A DNA stretch of 64,000 nt from Pseudomonas sp. ADAK18 (GTDB taxonomy: Bacteria > Pseudomonadota > Gammaproteobacteria > Pseudomonadales > Pseudomonadaceae). The notes beneath the pieces were generated by a model. The model made no database searches, was not told the DNA's origin, and worked only from the letters and a program-made list of their open reading frames with translations. Both the position numbers and the translations under genes were made by a program. This document shows, one piece after another, positions 7,545-16,092 of the stretch (its first letter is position 1; each line of letters begins with the position of its first letter). The stretch covers positions 5,311,001 to 5,375,000 of the forward strand of contig NZ_CP052859.1 in NCBI RefSeq assembly GCF_012935695.1, read 5' to 3'.

Positions 7545-8912
7545 ATGCAGAAAGAAACCGAAATCAAGCTCCGCGTCAGCCGCGAAACCCTCGCCGCGCT
7601 CCGTGAGCACCCGTTACTGAAAAAACGCAACAAAAGTGGCTGGGAACGCCGTGAGTTGATGAACCAGTACTTCGACACCCCTGAACGCGACTTGGCCCAG
7701 GCCAAAGTGGCCCTGCGCCTGCGCAAAGACGGCGACGAAGTGATCCAGACCCTCAAGACCCGTGGCCACAGCGTCGCCGGCTTGTCGGAACGTAATGAAT
7801 ACGACTGGAAACTGCCCAAAGCCAAGCTCGACGTGAAGAAACTCGACGGCGAATGCTGGCCCGAGCAACTGGCCGAACTGGACAAGAAGACCCTCAAGCC
7901 GATCTTCACCACCGATTTCGTTCGCGAGCGCGCCGAAATTGCCTGGGGCCGCGGCAAGGCCAAAGTGGTGATCGAAGCCGCTCTGGACCTGGGCCACGTG
8001 ATCGCCGGCAAGCAGAAAGAAGAAATCTGCGAGCTGGAACTGGAACTGCGCGAAGGCGACCCCGCCGCACTGCTGGAACTGGCCGCTGAACTGGCGGCAA
8101 CCCTGGCGCTGATGCCCTGCGATATCAGCAAGGCTGAGCGCGGCTACCGCCTGTTCGACGCCAACAGCTATTCCCTGGGCCTGCCTGCTCCGGTGCTGCA
8201 TGCCGAAATGCCGCTGGACGACGTCTTCGCCGCGCTGACCTGGCACTTGCTGGGCAGCAGCCAGCGCCTGGCCGAACAGTACCGTTTCAATGGCCACTGG
8301 CGCCTGTTGCAGGACTGGGTGGAAAACCTCGGTGAACTGCGCGCCTTGATCGGCAGCCTCGGCCAGGCCGCCCCGCGTCAATCCACCAGTGAACTGCGCG
8401 CCGCGCTGGATGCCCTGCTGGAAGACTGGCGCCCGCTGGTCCAGGCTGGTGACGAAGACGAAGACATACGCAAAGCCGCGCCGGAACAGTTCGTCGAAGA
8501 ACTGGAAGACGTGCGCTGGGGCCTGTTCTCCCTGAACCTCTCGCGCTGGCTGCTGGCCCGCACCTGGACCGCCAACCGCAACGTGCGCGGCAACCGTCAG
8601 GGCGCGGCCCAAATCACCAACTGGTTGCCACGACTGCTGGCCGACGATGCTGTCGCGCTGCAACTGTCGCGTTACCAGCAACAGCCGGAAGACTTGGCTG
8701 AGCAACTGCCGCGCATTGAACGCATCCAGGCTTGGCTGCACCATGCGCGCCAGGTGGTGGACATTCCGGAACTGGATCGCCTGTATGGCGAGCTGAACAA
8801 ATTGGCGCTATTGGCCAATCAGCCGATTACCGATGAATCGTTGGATGCACGTATGCATCAGGCGATTGCGGTGTATCAGAACCGGGCGTGGAAAACGTTG
8901 CTGCGTCTGTAA
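7545..8912 (+). CDS. CYTH and CHAD domain protein (inorganic triphosphatase, YgiF-like)
   Basis: This 455-residue cytosolic protein begins MQKETEIKLRVS, the ExExK signature of the CYTH triphosphate-tunnel fold (E4, E6, K8), which binds and hydrolyses tripolyphosphate with a divalent metal. The CYTH domain occupies about residues 1-200. The rest (about 215-455) is an alpha-helical CHAD domain with conserved basic and histidine residues, a fold known to bind polyphosphate. The start at 7545 is the one that places ExExK at the N-terminus. It is divergent from argE and followed by a GTAGCCGCTG-type repeat. Confidence 0.88.
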   Translation: MQKETEIKLRVSRETLAALREHPLLKKRNKSGWERRELMNQYFDTPERDLAQAKVALRLRKDGDEVIQTLKTRGHSVAGLSERNEYDWKLPKAKLDVKKLDGECWPEQLAELDKKTLKPIFTTDFVRERAEIAWGRGKAKVVIEAALDLGHVIAGKQKEEICELELELREGDPAALLELAAELAATLALMPCDISKAERGYRLFDANSYSLGLPAPVLHAEMPLDDVFAALTWHLLGSSQRLAEQYRFNGHWRLLQDWVENLGELRALIGSLGQAAPRQSTSELRAALDALLEDWRPLVQAGDEDEDIRKAAPEQFVEELEDVRWGLFSLNLSRWLLARTWTANRNVRGNRQGAAQITNWLPRLLADDAVALQLSRYQQQPEDLAEQLPRIERIQAWLHHARQVVDIPELDRLYGELNKLALLANQPITDESLDARMHQAIAVYQNRAWKTLLRL

Positions 8913-8920
8913 TCAAAACT

Positions 8921-9020
8921 CTGTAGCCGCTGTCGAAGGCAGCGATAAGGCCGAAGGCCTTCAGCGATCTAAAGATCCTGCGACTCTGCGAGTCGATCGC
9001 AGCCTTCGGCAGCGGCTACA
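8921..9020. repeat. Long imperfect palindrome, GTAGCCGCTG family
   Basis: The element starts CTGTAGCCGCTG and ends CAGCGGCTACAG, with inner matches such as CGAAGGC and GCCTTCG and a self-complementary AGGCCGAAGGCCTT. A further half copy, CAGCGGCTACA, follows at 9029-9039 and provides the TAG stop codon of the Lrp-type gene on the minus strand. A related copy lies at 34517-34612. It differs in sequence from the GTGGGAGC elements. Confidence 0.75.
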
Positions 9021-9033
9021 GGTCATTCAGCGG

Positions 9034-9498
9034 CTACATCGGCAAACTGGTCGTCGACTTGATCTCCGACAGCGCCACGATGGAGTTGACCTCCTGAATC
9101 CCCGGTACCATCGATAGCTTCTCGAAGAAAAACCGCTCGTACGCCTCAATGTCCGACGTGACAATCCGCAACAAGAAATCCACCGCGCCCATTAGCACAT
9201 AACACTCCAGTACTTCCGGAAAGCCCCGAATCGCCTCGGTGAACTCGGTGAAGTTGGAGCGCCCGTGGGCATTGAGTTTGACCTCGGCAAAAATCTGCGT
9301 GTTCAGGCCAATCTTCTTGCGATCCAGCAACGTCACCTGGCCGCGAATCACCCCCTCTTCCTTGAGCCGCTGAATCCGTCGCCAGCACGGTGACTGCGAC
9401 AGGCCAACCTGTTCAGCGATCTGCGCGCTGGAAAGGGAAGCGTCTTCCTGCAGCAACGCCAGGATGCGCCGGTCGTACACATCCAGCTCACTGTGCAT
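9034..9498 (-). CDS. Lrp/AsnC-family transcriptional regulator
   Basis: This 154-residue protein has an N-terminal winged helix-turn-helix (LDVYDRRILALLQEDASLSS, then AQIAEQVGLSQSPCWRRIQRL) and a C-terminal RAM/ACT-like domain that binds amino acids and drives oligomerisation (VLECYVLMGAVDFLLRIVTS). The ATG at 9496-9498 follows AAGGGTG; upstream in-frame residues are unlike the family. It faces away from a small gene, and a palindrome at 9525-9540 in the shared promoter may be its operator. The effector amino acid cannot be inferred. Confidence 0.92.
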   Translation of the reverse strand: MHSELDVYDRRILALLQEDASLSSAQIAEQVGLSQSPCWRRIQRLKEEGVIRGQVTLLDRKKIGLNTQIFAEVKLNAHGRSNFTEFTEAIRGFPEVLECYVLMGAVDFLLRIVTSDIEAYERFFFEKLSMVPGIQEVNSIVALSEIKSTTSLPM

Positions 9499-9524
9499 AA
9501 AAACACCCTTAACTATAATATCTA

Positions 9525-9540
9525 CGAATTGGTTAATTCG
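9525..9540. promoter_or_regulatory. Palindrome in the lrp-like/small-gene intergenic region
   Basis: CGAATT and AATTCG are perfect arms around GGTT, flanked by outer TCTA and TAGA. The element lies 27 bp upstream of the Lrp-type start and overlaps likely promoter DNA; TATTAT on the minus strand nearby could be a -10 box. Lrp-family proteins usually bind such degenerate AT-rich palindromes in their own promoters, so autoregulation is likely. Confidence 0.45.
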
Positions 9541-9625
9541 TTTATAGACTGTTTTCACCAATTTTAGATAAGAAATCTCCCTGCACGAATGTAAAAATTC
9601 CTCCAGTCGAATCCGGAGAATCTTC

Positions 9626-9964
9626 ATGCACGCCGTCGAAGTCAGCAACCCCGCCCCTCGCGTCGACGCCTGGGCCGTCAATAGCGCTCATTGCCAGGCC
9701 CACTATCAGATCCTCGCAGAGGCAGAACCTGACGTGCTGTGCCGGGTGCTCAACTATTTCGCCCTGCAATTCCTCGTGCCTCGGGAGGTGAGCGTGCTGC
9801 GCGAGGATGACCTGCTGGCGATCGATATCGTGATAGACGGGTTGAGTTGGCACCGAGCCCAAGTGATTGGTGAAAAACTTCGTAACCTGATCAGCGTCTG
9901 CTCGCTGGAACTGCGACCGGCTGATTCGGCGCGGCCTCAGGCGATGCAAGCTGCTGGTCAGTAA
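9626..9964 (+). CDS. Small conserved protein of unknown function, possibly ACT-like
   Basis: This is a 112-residue soluble protein whose ATG follows CCGGAGAA. The middle section (VLCRVLNYFALQFLVPREVS through LLAIDIVIDGL and VIGEKLRNLISVCSLEL) alternates helix and strand in a way that resembles a small ACT-type ligand-binding module, as in acetolactate synthase small subunits. This is a pattern impression, not a firm assignment. It is divergent from the Lrp-family gene and probably controlled by it. I do not recognise a named family. Confidence 0.7.
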   Translation: MHAVEVSNPAPRVDAWAVNSAHCQAHYQILAEAEPDVLCRVLNYFALQFLVPREVSVLREDDLLAIDIVIDGLSWHRAQVIGEKLRNLISVCSLELRPADSARPQAMQAAGQ

Positions 9965-10048
9965 AAGCCTGCAATAAACCCTTGGGGGACGAGGCTCAAG
10001 GCGTGACTAGGCTGGGGCTACGCCTAAACGTTGCCCGGGAAAACCTCC

Positions 10049-11788
10049 ATGTCCGTTGCGCCAAACACTCATGATCACCCGCTGGAACTCGATCAGTTGT
10101 TACCGGCCCTGATCGATCAGGGCCTGGTACCTGCCGATGTGGCAAAACGCTTATCGAGCACGGCAGCGGACAGCGCGCTGCATCCCCTGGAACGTATCGC
10201 CTGCCACGGGCTATCCCTGGAAACCCTGACCGAATGGCTCGCCCGCCACGTTGGCCAGCCCTACCTGCGTATCGACCCATTGAAGATCGACGTGGCGGCG
10301 GTGGTACCGTTGATGTCTTATGCCTTTGCCCAGCGCCACGGGATTCTCGCTGTAGCGGTGGATGCCGATACCGTCACCGTCGCCAGCGCCCAGCCTCATG
10401 TGAATAGCTGGGAAGCGGGGTTGGCCCATGTATTGAGGCGCTCGGTCAGGCGAGTGGTGGCCAACCCCCAAGCCATTGCGCGCTGCACCGTGGAGTTTTA
10501 CCGGCTGGCAAAGTCGGTAAGCGGCGCCTCCGGCGCGGACCAGCCAAATCCGTCTTCCACTATCGAACAGTTGCTCAACCTCGGCGCCAGCGACCAGGAG
10601 CCCGACGCCAACGACGCGCACATCGTCAATATCGTCGACTGGCTGCTGCAATATGCGTTCGACCAGCGCGCCAGTGATATTCATATCGAGCCGTGTCGCG
10701 ATCAGGGCCGCGTGCGTTTTCGCATCGATGGCCTGCTCCACGACGTCTATCAATTCCCAGCCCAAGTGACGATGGCAGTGGTCAGTCGCCTGAAAAGTCT
10801 GGGGCGAATGAACGTGGCCGAAAAACGCAAACCCCAGGACGGCCGGGTGAAGACCAAAAACCCTGCGGGTGGTGAAGTAGAGCTGCGGCTCTCGACCCTG
10901 CCCACCGCGTTTGGCGAAAAACTGGTGATGCGGATTTTCGACCCTCAGGTGCTACACAAGGATTTTCAGCAACTGGGATTTTCCAGCAACGACGTGGAGC
11001 GCTGGCAAGCCATGACCCGCCAGGCCAACGGCATCATTCTGGTAACCGGTCCCACTGGCTCGGGCAAGACCAGCACCCTGTACACCACCTTGAAACAGCT
11101 GGCGACCCGAGAGATCAACCTGTGCACGGTAGAGGACCCGATCGAGATGGTAGAGCCGGCTTTCAACCAGATGCAGGTCCAGCACAACATTGACCTGACC
11201 TTCGCCAGTGGCATCCGCGCGCTGATGCGCCAGGACCCGGACATCATCATGATCGGCGAGATCCGTGATCAGGAGACAGCCGAGATGGCGATCCAGGCTG
11301 CGCTCACCGGGCATCTGGTGCTCTCGACCCTGCACACCAACGACGCGCCAAGCGCCATCAGCCGACTGCTGGAGCTGGGTGTTGCGCACTACTTGATCAA
11401 GGCTACGTTGTTAGGCGTCATGGCCCAGCGGCTGGTGCGCTTGCTGTGCCCTCATTGCAAAAACCACGTAGCGCTGGCGGATGAGGATTGGCAAGCCTTA
11501 ACCCCGTCCTGGCCCCACTCACGACCTGAACAGACCTATCAGGCCAACGGCTGTCCGGAATGCCGGGAAAGCGGTTATCACGGACGCGCCGGGGTCTACG
11601 AAATCATGTTGATGGACGATGACACCAAGGCATTGATCAGCGCCGACGCCGATGTGCAGGCACTACGACGTGCAGCGCTGAAAGGAGGTATGTGCAGCCT
11701 GAGACTGTCGGGTGCACACAAGGTAGCGGCAGGACTGACGACGCTGGAAGAAGTACTGCGGGTGACGCCATCGAGTGATGCGCGATGA
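10049..11788 (+). CDS. GspE/PulE-family secretion ATPase, orphan
   Basis: This 579-residue ATPase belongs to the type II secretion / type IV pilus motor family, a cytosolic hexamer that powers pilin-like fibre assembly. An N-terminal GspE_N-type domain (about 1-150) precedes the motor domain with Walker A GPTGSGKTS near residue 334 and the Walker B/Asp box DPDIIMIGEIRD. A zinc-binding tetracysteine follows (CPHC near 465, CPEC near 501), typical of GspE/PilB. The ATG at 10049 is preferred over an upstream TTG. No GspF, GspD or pilin gene lies nearby, so its partners must be elsewhere. PAO1 also has a secretion ATPase at this locus. Confidence 0.88.
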   Translation: MSVAPNTHDHPLELDQLLPALIDQGLVPADVAKRLSSTAADSALHPLERIACHGLSLETLTEWLARHVGQPYLRIDPLKIDVAAVVPLMSYAFAQRHGILAVAVDADTVTVASAQPHVNSWEAGLAHVLRRSVRRVVANPQAIARCTVEFYRLAKSVSGASGADQPNPSSTIEQLLNLGASDQEPDANDAHIVNIVDWLLQYAFDQRASDIHIEPCRDQGRVRFRIDGLLHDVYQFPAQVTMAVVSRLKSLGRMNVAEKRKPQDGRVKTKNPAGGEVELRLSTLPTAFGEKLVMRIFDPQVLHKDFQQLGFSSNDVERWQAMTRQANGIILVTGPTGSGKTSTLYTTLKQLATREINLCTVEDPIEMVEPAFNQMQVQHNIDLTFASGIRALMRQDPDIIMIGEIRDQETAEMAIQAALTGHLVLSTLHTNDAPSAISRLLELGVAHYLIKATLLGVMAQRLVRLLCPHCKNHVALADEDWQALTPSWPHSRPEQTYQANGCPECRESGYHGRAGVYEIMLMDDDTKALISADADVQALRRAALKGGMCSLRLSGAHKVAAGLTTLEEVLRVTPSSDAR

Positions 11789-11798
11789 CGAGGATTGT

Positions 11799-12815
11799 TC
11801 AAGGGCTCAGTACCGACCACTCAAGCACTCCGACCTCACTGTTGGCCTTGATCGCCAAAAACGTCCCGTCGCTTCGTTGCTGCTGGATCGAGCGCCCACT
11901 GGTAACCGTCTCGCCCGTGCGCTCGTTGCGTGCAACACCTGCGCCCGAAGGTGAAAAGAGCAATACACCCGACACGCTGCCACGCAGTTGGGTCCCTTCG
12001 GGGTAATGCCACTCACCGAAACTCACCGGTGCAGCCAGCAAACCGTCCCAACGCTTGGGGCTTCGTCGATCATCAAGGTCCAGGCTGAGATAAGACAGCC
12101 GGAACCCGTCCACCGCGAGCATCTCGTCATCCTCTGCATGCAAGGCCCAGCCTCTGCTGCTGCGCATGACGCGCGTACCGGCCGGCCAGTCGATACCCAA
12201 TATCCGCACTGCTGTTGCCAGGTCACATTGGGCAAAGCGCCAGCGATCAGGCTGCAACATCGTCTCCTGTTCACGGTTGAACGACACCCACTGGCCTGCA
12301 GCACAGCGCCAACCGTCGAGCGTCTGCTCCTGGCTGAGCCGCAAACGCGAAGAGTAGTAACCCGGCATCAGGTCAATGGCCGTCACTTGCAGGCCACGGA
12401 CTTCGATTGGCTGCGCAAACTCGGCCAGCTTCAGGCTTTGCAAGCCATGAGGCTGGGGTTGGCCCTGCCAGTCGAGCGGCTCCAGGGTTTGCAGTTGCAC
12501 TTGGCTGCCTGCCGGAAAGTGCAAATCCCCCAATTGTAGGTCCTGCTCCAATCGCGGATTCAGGGCCTGGCGATCCTGCTCCATTTGCGCGCTGATACGC
12601 TGATCCTCCAGCAGCATCAACCCGCCAAAACCCACAAATACCAACGCCAGCAGCGTCAATATCCCATAGCGCCACGGATGCCCCAGAACATGCCTGCGCG
12701 AACGTGGGATAAGCACCGCTGCCAACAACGCTAACAAACCGACCAGCGCAAGCGCTGCCAGCAACATCAGCACACCTATTAGCAGGATGACCGAAGGATC
12801 AGGACCAAAGATCAT
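11799..12815 (-). CDS. Membrane-anchored protein of unknown function
   Basis: This 338-residue protein has two N-terminal transmembrane helices (about residues 8-36 and 48-70) separated by a basic loop (PRSRRHVLGHPWR), followed by a large soluble domain of about 265 residues. The soluble part contains repeated short strands and phrases such as PAGSQVQL, PAGTRVM and PEGTQLRG, suggesting a beta-rich repeat fold with a recurring P-x-G-[ST]-x-[VL] element. By the positive-inside rule it is probably periplasmic. I do not recognise the family. It is convergent with the secretion ATPase, with 10 bp between stops. No clear ribosome site precedes the start. Confidence 0.7.
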   Translation of the reverse strand: MIFGPDPSVILLIGVLMLLAALALVGLLALLAAVLIPRSRRHVLGHPWRYGILTLLALVFVGFGGLMLLEDQRISAQMEQDRQALNPRLEQDLQLGDLHFPAGSQVQLQTLEPLDWQGQPQPHGLQSLKLAEFAQPIEVRGLQVTAIDLMPGYYSSRLRLSQEQTLDGWRCAAGQWVSFNREQETMLQPDRWRFAQCDLATAVRILGIDWPAGTRVMRSSRGWALHAEDDEMLAVDGFRLSYLSLDLDDRRSPKRWDGLLAAPVSFGEWHYPEGTQLRGSVSGVLLFSPSGAGVARNERTGETVTSGRSIQQQRSDGTFLAIKANSEVGVLEWSVLSP

Positions 12816-12980
12816 GAACGCACGCCGTAGAGGGGGTAAGGATTGTTCTGAAGGCTTGCCAAACTACCACGAGTCACGCAATCCCTTATCTGTTCGCCGA
12901 GTAAACCATTCTTATCTCAGGCAAGCCCGTTACAATCGTCCTAACCTCGCTTTATCGCCATCATCAGATAGGGAATCGTT

Positions 12981-13901
12981 ATGCAGATCGGAACCGTACT
13001 GCTTCTTTTCGTAGGTTTGGCCGCCGCCATCCTCTTCATGGGCTTCAAGGTCGTCCCACAGGGCTACCAGTGGACGGTGGAGCGCTTCGGTCGCTACACC
13101 AACACTCTCAAGCCGGGTTTGAACATCATTATTCCGGTCATGGACCGTATCGGTCGCAAGATCAACGTGATGGAAAGCGTGCTGGATATTCCACCCCAGG
13201 AAGTCATTACCGCCGACAACGCCACGGTGCAGATCGATGCCGTGTGCTTCTTCCAGGTGGTTAACACCGCCCAGGCCGCCTACGAGGTGAACAATCTCGA
13301 GCACGCCATCCGCAACCTGCTGCAAACCAACATCCGTACCGTGCTCGGTTCCATGGAGCTGGATGCGATGCTCAGCCAGCGCGATGGCATCAACGAAAAA
13401 CTGTTGCGCACCGTCGATGAAGCAACCGCGCCGTGGGGCATCAAGATCACCCGGATCGAGATCAAGGACATCAGCCCTCCTGCCGACCTGATGGCCGCCA
13501 TGTCCGGCCAGATGAAGGCCGAGCGGATCAAGCGCGCGCAGATCCTGGAAGCTGAAGGCCTGCGGGCATCGGCCATCCTGACCGCTGAAGGCAAGAAGCA
13601 GGCGCAGATTCTTGAAGCTGAGGGTGGTCGTCAGGCCGCTTTCCTGGAATCCGAAGCCCGTGAGCGTCAGGCTGAAGCAGAAGCGCGTGCCACCCAAGTG
13701 GTGTCGCAGGCTATTGCCACCGGTAACGTGCAGGCCATCAACTACTTCGTCGCACAGAAATACATCGACGCACTCGGCAAGCTGGCCTCGGCCAACAACA
13801 GCAAAGTTATCCTGATGCCGCTGGAAGCCAGCCAAGTGATCGGAGCTGTCGGCGGTATTGGTGAGATCGTCAAGGCAACCTTCGACAACAAGAAAGCCTG
13901 A
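12981..13901 (+). CDS. SPFH/stomatin-family membrane protein (QmcA-like paraslipin)
   Basis: This 306-residue protein has one N-terminal transmembrane helix ([20 protein letters not shown]) followed by an SPFH/prohibitin domain (about 25-190: [28 protein letters not shown]). A charged coiled coil (about 190-245, rich in AEG/EAR repeats) precedes a short conserved tail ([11 protein letters not shown]). Such proteins form large rings in the inner membrane and organise membrane microdomains or proteases. The ATG follows GATAGGGAATCGTT. It is followed 10 bp later by an NfeD-type gene, the standard partner of this subfamily. Confidence 0.92.
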   Translation: MQIGTVLLLFVGLAAAILFMGFKVVPQGYQWTVERFGRYTNTLKPGLNIIIPVMDRIGRKINVMESVLDIPPQEVITADNATVQIDAVCFFQVVNTAQAAYEVNNLEHAIRNLLQTNIRTVLGSMELDAMLSQRDGINEKLLRTVDEATAPWGIKITRIEIKDISPPADLMAAMSGQMKAERIKRAQILEAEGLRASAILTAEGKKQAQILEAEGGRQAAFLESEARERQAEAEARATQVVSQAIATGNVQAINYFVAQKYIDALGKLASANNSKVILMPLEASQVIGAVGGIGEIVKATFDNKKA

Positions 13902-13911
13902 GGCACGCGCC

Positions 13912-14358
13912 ATGTGGGAATTCCTGCAGCACCTGTCGTTCTGGGACTGGCTGGCATTGGGCACGGTGCTGCTCATCCTTGAAATATTCGGCGCCGGTGG
14001 CTACCTGTTGTGGATGGGCATCGCGGCGGCGGCCGTGGGTGTGCTCAAGTTCCTGATTCCGGGGCTTGGGCTGGAGTGGCAATTGTTGCTGTTCGCCGTG
14101 CTGTCGATCCTGACCGCGGTGTACTGGTGGAAGCGCCAACGCAGCAGCGCCAAAGTCAGCGACCAGCCAGGATTGAACATGCGCGGTTCGGAGCTGATCG
14201 GCCGCACCTTTATGGTGCATCAGGCGATCATCGAAGGCCGAGGAAAGATCAAAGTCGGCGATGGCGTGTGGATAGTCACAGGTCCTGATGCACCTATAGG
14301 GGCACAAGTGCGGGTCACTGGTCAGAATGGCGTGATATTGCAAGTCGAAACTGTTTAG
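13912..14358 (+). CDS. NfeD-family membrane protein
   Basis: This 148-residue protein has an N-terminal hydrophobic region with two or three transmembrane segments (WLALGTVLLILEIFGAGGYL, GIAAAAVGVLKFLI, LLLFAVLSILTAVYWW) and a C-terminal OB-fold NfeD domain (about 80-148, ending GPDAPIGAQVRVTGQNGVIL). NfeD proteins pair with SPFH proteins in membrane quality control. The start is the ATG at 13912, 10 bp after the SPFH stop codon, so the two are probably translated from one transcript. Confidence 0.9.
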   Translation: MWEFLQHLSFWDWLALGTVLLILEIFGAGGYLLWMGIAAAAVGVLKFLIPGLGLEWQLLLFAVLSILTAVYWWKRQRSSAKVSDQPGLNMRGSELIGRTFMVHQAIIEGRGKIKVGDGVWIVTGPDAPIGAQVRVTGQNGVILQVETV

Positions 14359-14427
14359 TCAGGCATGGAACTAGGCTGGGCTATCTATAATCAAACCGTT
14401 CAGATAACCCAGTCGGAGTCACCCATC

Positions 14428-14745
14428 ATGCGTCTCAAATATGCTGTCGCCACGCTCGCCGTGCTATCCCTTCCTGTCGGTTCAGCCATGGCCGACAGCT
14501 TCTGGCGGAATGTCATCTCGTCGGGCGCCACCACCGGCTCGACCTACCTGACCTTCAAGGACCATAAATTGGTGGTCGCCGCCCAAGACGACGCCGGCAG
14601 CTTCGTTGCCAGCGACGGGGGCATTCGTGGCCCGTACCTGGAAGCCGCGATGCAGAAGGTTCGCGCCGATAACCCTGGCCTGAAAGCCACGGACATGGAG
14701 TTGGCCAACGCCATCCTGGCGAAAAACGCCATTGCTTCCGAGTAA
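14428..14745 (+). CDS. DUF2388 secreted protein
   Basis: This 105-residue exported protein has a signal peptide (MRLKYAVATLAVLSLPVGSAMA). The mature part, FWRNVISSGATTGSTYLTF followed by a short mixed region, is typical of the Pseudomonas DUF2388 family, whose function is unknown. Older annotations call family members helicase subunits, which the sequence does not support. The ATG at 14428 is preferred because it starts the signal peptide. A strong terminator follows at once. Confidence 0.85.
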   Translation: MRLKYAVATLAVLSLPVGSAMADSFWRNVISSGATTGSTYLTFKDHKLVVAAQDDAGSFVASDGGIRGPYLEAAMQKVRADNPGLKATDMELANAILAKNAIASE

Positions 14746-14756
14746 CACCGTCCGAT

Positions 14757-14789
14757 GAAAAATGCCGCTTCCAGAAGCGGCATTTTTTT
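14757..14789 (+). terminator. Intrinsic terminator after the DUF2388 gene
   Basis: AAAATGCCGCTTC and GAAGCGGCATTTTTTT form a perfect hairpin with a trailing T tract 12 bp after the stop codon. A-rich and T-rich flanks on both sides make it potentially bidirectional. Confidence 0.9.
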
Positions 14790-14910
14790 GCCCGCAAGGT
14801 GACGATTCGTTCACAGGCGACAGGCTATATTCAGTCGATTCGTGCAATTATGCCCAGCATTGATATGCTTTTTTACTCATCGTCTATCTGAAACGGATGC
14901 CCACATCGTC

Positions 14911-16050
14911 ATGAGCCAACTGCCTTTTCTGCCGTTTTCCAAACCTACCATTGATGAAGCCACCATCTCGGCAGTCGGTGACGTGCTGCGCTCCGGCTGG
15001 ATCACCAGCGGGCCGAAAGTGCAGGCGTTCGAAGCGCAGTTGTCGGAGTATTTTGGCGGCCGTCCGGTACGCACCTTCAACTCCGGCACCTGCACCATGG
15101 AGATTGCCTTGCGCATCGCCGGTGTAGGGCCGGGTGATGAAGTCATCACCACACCGATTTCCTGGGTTGCCACGGCTAATGTGATTCTCGAAGTAGGCGC
15201 CACGCCGGTGTTTGCCGATATCGATCCGGTGACCCGCAACATCGACCTGGCTCAGGTGGAAGCGGCCATCACTCCGCGTACCAAGGCGATCATTCCAGTG
15301 TTCCTGGCAGGCCTGCCCCTGGACATGCCGATGCTCTACGCATTGGCCAACAAACATGGCCTGCGTATCGTCGAAGATGCCGCTCAGGCGCTGGGCTCTA
15401 CCTGGGATGGCGAGCGCATTGGTGCGACCGGCGATTTCGTGTCGTTCAGCTTCCAGGCCAACAAGAACGTCACATCCTCCGAAGGCGGCTGCCTGGTGTT
15501 GAACAACGCTGAAGAGGCGCGCCTGGCGGAAAAGTATCGCCTGCAAGGCGTCACCCGCACCGGCTTCGACGGCTTGGACGTGGACGTCTTGGGCGGCAAG
15601 TTCAACATGACGGACATTGCGGCCGCCATTGGGCTGGGCCAGTTTGCCCACATCAAGGAAATCACTGCCCACCGTCAGGAACTGGCCCAGCATTATTTCG
15701 AGTGCTTCGGCAGCGACTTTGAAGAGAAGTACGGCGCGCAACTGCCACCGGCTGACTTCGAAAACAGCAACTGGCACCTGTTCCAACTGGTGCTGCCTGA
15801 GCGCCAGGACGGCCTACCGGCCCGCGCTACCTTCATGGAGCAGATGCAGGCTCACGGTGTAGGCATTGGCTATCACTACCCACCGATCCATCTGCTGAGC
15901 CTTTATCGGGCACAGGGATTCAAGGAAGGCATGTTCCCGGTAGCGGAGAAAGTCGGACGTTTGATCGTGTCGTTGCCGATGTTTACGGCGATGACAAAAG
16001 CGGATGTAGAGCGTTCGGTAGCGGCGGTAAAAGCGGTATTGAAGCGCTGA
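14911..16050 (+). CDS. DegT/DnrJ/EryC1/StrS-family PLP aminotransferase
   Basis: This 379-residue enzyme belongs to the sugar aminotransferase family that adds an amino group to nucleotide-linked keto-sugars (ArnB, WecE and relatives). It shows NSGTCTMEIAL in the cofactor pocket, VEDAAQALG (aspartate 156 contacts the pyridine ring) and SFQANKNVTSSEGG with the PLP lysine at about 185. The ATG at 14911 gives the usual start PFLPFSKPTIDE. No other sugar-nucleotide or lipopolysaccharide genes are near, so the substrate is unknown. It is convergent with gcvH across a hairpin. Confidence 0.88.
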   Translation: MSQLPFLPFSKPTIDEATISAVGDVLRSGWITSGPKVQAFEAQLSEYFGGRPVRTFNSGTCTMEIALRIAGVGPGDEVITTPISWVATANVILEVGATPVFADIDPVTRNIDLAQVEAAITPRTKAIIPVFLAGLPLDMPMLYALANKHGLRIVEDAAQALGSTWDGERIGATGDFVSFSFQANKNVTSSEGGCLVLNNAEEARLAEKYRLQGVTRTGFDGLDVDVLGGKFNMTDIAAAIGLGQFAHIKEITAHRQELAQHYFECFGSDFEEKYGAQLPPADFENSNWHLFQLVLPERQDGLPARATFMEQMQAHGVGIGYHYPPIHLLSLYRAQGFKEGMFPVAEKVGRLIVSLPMFTAMTKADVERSVAAVKAVLKR

Positions 16051-16056
16051 TCAAAC

Positions 16057-16087
16057 TTTTGCGGGAGCCGGTTGCCGGCTCCCGCAG
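16057..16087. terminator. Bidirectional hairpin between the aminotransferase and gcvH
   Basis: TGCGGGAGCCGG and CCGGCTCCCGCA form a perfect 12-bp stem around TTG between two convergent stop codons. A short T run (CTTTT) precedes it on the plus strand, serving the gcvH side. The core GGGAGCCGG resembles REP arms, so it may derive from one. Confidence 0.65.
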
Positions 16088-16092
16088 CAGGA

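Noticed and set aside
8921..9039. Repeats considered as a CRISPR array
   Set aside because: The elements are single inverted repeats without regularly spaced direct repeats, and no cas genes are present.
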